In this document: positions 38,765 through 40,314 of the stretch, piece by piece
How positions within the stretch are numbered: the stretch's first letter is position 1
Layout of the letters: the number at the start of each line of letters is the position of its first letter
Source: Micromonospora phytophila
GTDB lineage: Bacteria; Actinomycetota; Actinomycetes; Mycobacteriales; Micromonosporaceae
NCBI RefSeq assembly: GCF_023656545.1
Contig: NZ_JAMOKF010000016.1
Span: 1 to 40,314, forward strand
Length of the DNA stretch: 40,314 nt
Direction of reading: 5' to 3'
Program-made: the position numbers and the translations under genes
Notes under the pieces: generated by a model
Database searches by the model: none
What the model was told of the DNA's origin: nothing
Seen by the model: the letters and a program-made list of their open reading frames with translations, nothing else

Positions 38765-39649
38765 ATGATGCGGATGCGTGTGGTCAACCGGCTCGTCGCC
38801 CTGGCAGCGGTCACGCTGGTCGGCGCCGGTGCGTGTGCGTTCGATCCGCAGGCCGACGGAGGTGGGGGCGGGGGTCCCGCCCCGGTCGGCGCCGCGGAGC
38901 AGCTAACGGGGGCGAGCGGTACGCCCGGGCCGGACCAGCCGACCGGACCCACCACGGTCGCGCCGAAACCGACAGCGAAGCCGAGCCCGACGCCGGGTCG
39001 GCCCACGCCGAAGCCGACGCGCCCGGCGGCGAAACTCACCGGGTCGCCGTCCGCCGCCGGCTGCCCACAGGGCGACCACCAGCGCGAGGTGGAGACGTAC
39101 CTCGCCCGGCTGGGCGGGTTCGGCACGGTGAGCGTGGACGGCCGGCAGTCCGTCGCCGACTGCGCCGCCATCAAGAAGTTCCAGAAGCGGTACGACATCC
39201 GCCCGGCCATCGGCCGCGCCGGCCCCACCACGTACGACGTGGCGAAGCGGCTCGCCACCACCGACACCAGCCGCTGCGCGGCCGGCTCGGGCACCACCTT
39301 CTGCATCGACCTGACCCGGCAGACCACCTGGGTGATGCGCAGCGGCAAGGTGATCGTGAAGCCGACGGTGACCCGCACGGGGATGCCCGGCTACCGCACG
39401 CCGGCCGGCACCTTCACGATCAACTACCGCAACATCAAGGAATGGTCCGACCCGTACGAGGTCTGGCTGCCGTACTGGCAGCACTTCACCCAGGGGATGG
39501 GCTTCCACGAGACCACCACCTACCTGCACGAGAAGTCGATCGGCTCGCACGGCTGCGTCAACCTGCTGCACGCCGACGCCGTCCGGTACTGGGAGCTGGG
39601 CAAGGTCGGCAGCCGCGTGGTCCTGGTCGGCCGCCGCCCCGGCACCTGA
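38765..39649 (+). CDS. Exported L,D-transpeptidase with a peptidoglycan-binding domain
   Basis: 294 residues from tandem ATGs at 38765/38768 after GGGGAGG. Signal sequence LVALAAVTLVGAGACAFDP; Cys24 could be lipidated but the lipobox is weak. A Pro/Thr/Lys-rich wall-spanning linker (residues ~30-95) is followed by a PG_binding_1 domain (~100-165, ETYLARLGGFGTVSVDGRQS) and a YkuD domain with the catalytic SHGCVN motif (His262, Cys264). It should make 3-3 cross-links in peptidoglycan or anchor proteins to it. Divergent from the XPB gene. Confidence 0.93.
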   Translation: MMRMRVVNRLVALAAVTLVGAGACAFDPQADGGGGGGPAPVGAAEQLTGASGTPGPDQPTGPTTVAPKPTAKPSPTPGRPTPKPTRPAAKLTGSPSAAGCPQGDHQREVETYLARLGGFGTVSVDGRQSVADCAAIKKFQKRYDIRPAIGRAGPTTYDVAKRLATTDTSRCAAGSGTTFCIDLTRQTTWVMRSGKVIVKPTVTRTGMPGYRTPAGTFTINYRNIKEWSDPYEVWLPYWQHFTQGMGFHETTTYLHEKSIGSHGCVNLLHADAVRYWELGKVGSRVVLVGRRPGT

Positions 39650-39678
39650 GCCGCCCGGCACCTGAGTCGCGCCGCACC

Positions 39679-39703
39679 GGGCCGCCCCGACATGGGGCGG
39701 TCC
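39679..39703 (+). terminator. Hairpin after the L,D-transpeptidase
   Basis: CCGCCCC (39682-39688) pairs with GGGGCGG (39694-39700) around GACAT, with three further pairs including one wobble. No U-tract. Confidence 0.6.
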
Positions 39704-39805
39704 GGCGTCGCACAGGCCGTCCGCTCCGGGATTTATCCCCTGTCACTCCTGGCGCACCGGTGACACGCTGGACGCCAGGGCCGGAGTTGGACGGGGAGGC
39801 TGGAG

Positions 39806-40054
39806 ATGACGGTCGACCATGAAGCGATCCCGGAGCACATACCCGACCAGCACCGGGCACCGGACGACGAGGTCTCCACCGCGACCGTGGTCGCGTACAC
39901 GGTCGCGGCGGTGGTGCTCGTCGGCTGGTTCCTCTTCGGGTGGCTGGTGCTCCGGCAGGGCTTCGTCGACTCGGTCGGCGAGTCGGCCGGCGCCGGATTC
40001 GCGCTGCTGCTCATCGTCTCCGTCGTCGGGACGGTCCGCCGCAGCCGCCGCTGA
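39806..40054 (+). CDS. Small membrane protein with two helices
   Basis: 82 residues from the ATG at 39806, with GGGGAGG about eight bases upstream. A charged N-terminus (1-22) is followed by two hydrophobic helices (about 26-50, TATVVAYTVAAVVLVGWFLF, and about 58-75, GAGFALLLIVSVVG) and a basic tail RRSRR, which implies both ends in the cytoplasm. No family recognised. It lies between the L,D-transpeptidase and the helicase-associated gene. Confidence 0.8.
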   Translation: MTVDHEAIPEHIPDQHRAPDDEVSTATVVAYTVAAVVLVGWFLFGWLVLRQGFVDSVGESAGAGFALLLIVSVVGTVRRSRR

Positions 40055-40062
40055 CCGCCGCA

Positions 40063-40106
40063 GCTCAGTCCTCCAGCACTGCCTCGCTCAGTCCTCCAGC
40101 ACCGCC
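40063..40106. repeat. 21-base tandem duplication at the 3' end of a gene
   Basis: GCTCAGTCCTCCAGCACTGC at 40063 recurs at 40086 with one substitution, period 23. The copy inside the helicase-associated gene contains its stop codon (TGA at 40090-40088); the other copy is a downstream echo. Confidence 0.85.
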
Positions 40107-40314
40107 GCGGTGATCCGGTGCAGGGCGAAGGTGTGCAGCATCTCCGTCCGATCGTCCTCGGCGCGCAGGTAACCCGCGCCGATCGAGACCGGCCGGACCA
40201 GTCGCGAGGCGGTCGCCCCGTGCGCGTCGACGTACCCCACCCAGACCAGCGCCTTGTCCCGCACCGCCTGTTGCAGCACGGCGAGGGCCTCGCTGTGGCT
40301 GTGCGCCGGCGCCG
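40088..40314 (-). CDS. Helicase-associated (WYL-like) domain protein, C-terminal part; 5' end outside window
   Basis: About 75 residues of C-terminus are visible, with stop TGA at 40090-40088. The sequence AVLQQAVRDKALVWVGYVDA, then RLVRPVSIGAGYLRAEDD and LHTFALHRITAAVLED, is a WYL-type beta fold, as found at the end of the actinobacterial helicase-associated protein (mycobacterial Rv0862c type). That gene is normally next to the XPB helicase and they share a role in DNA repair. Identification is by sequence pattern and neighbourhood, since only the end is in view. Confidence 0.75.
   Translation of the reverse strand, partial: APAHSHSEALAVLQQAVRDKALVWVGYVDAHGATASRLVRPVSIGAGYLRAEDDRTEMLHTFALHRITAAVLED

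Overview
The window is from a high-GC actinomycete, most likely a Micromonosporaceae member close to Micromonospora. This is inferred from the very high G+C at third codon positions, many GTG/TTG starts, a split Ku/LigD end-joining locus, an XPB-type helicase next to a helicase-associated gene (the mycobacterial Rv0861c/Rv0862c arrangement), SCO6745-family and TIGR03089-family genes, a probable F420-type PPOX protein, and remnants of actinomycete integrative conjugative elements (AICEs).

Layout. 1-18.5 kb is ordinary chromosomal backbone: PfkB/heptose kinase, DJ-1/PfpI protein, DHA2 exporter, a divergent LysR/EamA pair, a secreted CARDB/DUF11-like protein, NUDIX hydrolase, FadD-like ligase, DUF1801 protein, quinone oxidoreductase, HAD phosphatase, SCO6745-family protein, membrane FKBP isomerase, DUF4241 protein, a merR-trxA operon with a recognisable MerR promoter, a PPOX protein, and a divergent NHEJ locus (ku, LigD ligase, LigD polymerase). 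18.5-22.7 kb is a scrapyard: a sigma-factor pseudogene fused to a DUF2637 fragment, a replication-relaxation fragment abutting a GNAT fragment, a HUMPS/hexulose-phosphate-synthase-like gene with no visible start, an intact TIGR03089 gene and a HicAB module whose toxin is frameshifted. 22.9-27.0 kb encodes a secreted M43-type metalloprotease and a large secreted DNRLRE protein with seven related ~90-residue modules. 27.1-28.7 kb is a divergent carboxymuconolactone decarboxylase/ECF41 sigma pair, each preceded by a near-consensus ECF41 promoter. 28.7-29.9 kb carries a DivIVA-like gene, a coupled small gene and a short GntR regulator.

30.4-36.5 kb is the most interesting region. Its composition is visibly lower in GC, and it holds four co-directional genes: an N6-adenine DNA methyltransferase, a ~800-residue protein with two GHKL ATPase domains (N-terminal Hsp90/MORC-like, C-terminal histidine-kinase-like with an H-box), a protein with a divergent receiver domain, and a PIN-like nuclease. 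The last three are joined by ATGA start/stop overlaps. I read it as a candidate phage-defence system that joins DNA modification to a two-component-like relay with a nuclease effector. This is inference from domains and gene order. 36.9-40.3 kb returns to backbone: XPB helicase, L,D-transpeptidase, a small membrane protein, and the end of a helicase-associated gene that leaves the window.

Recurring regulatory theme: at least five genes have a TANNNT -10-like hexamer 6-7 bases before the start codon, as expected for leaderless transcripts.
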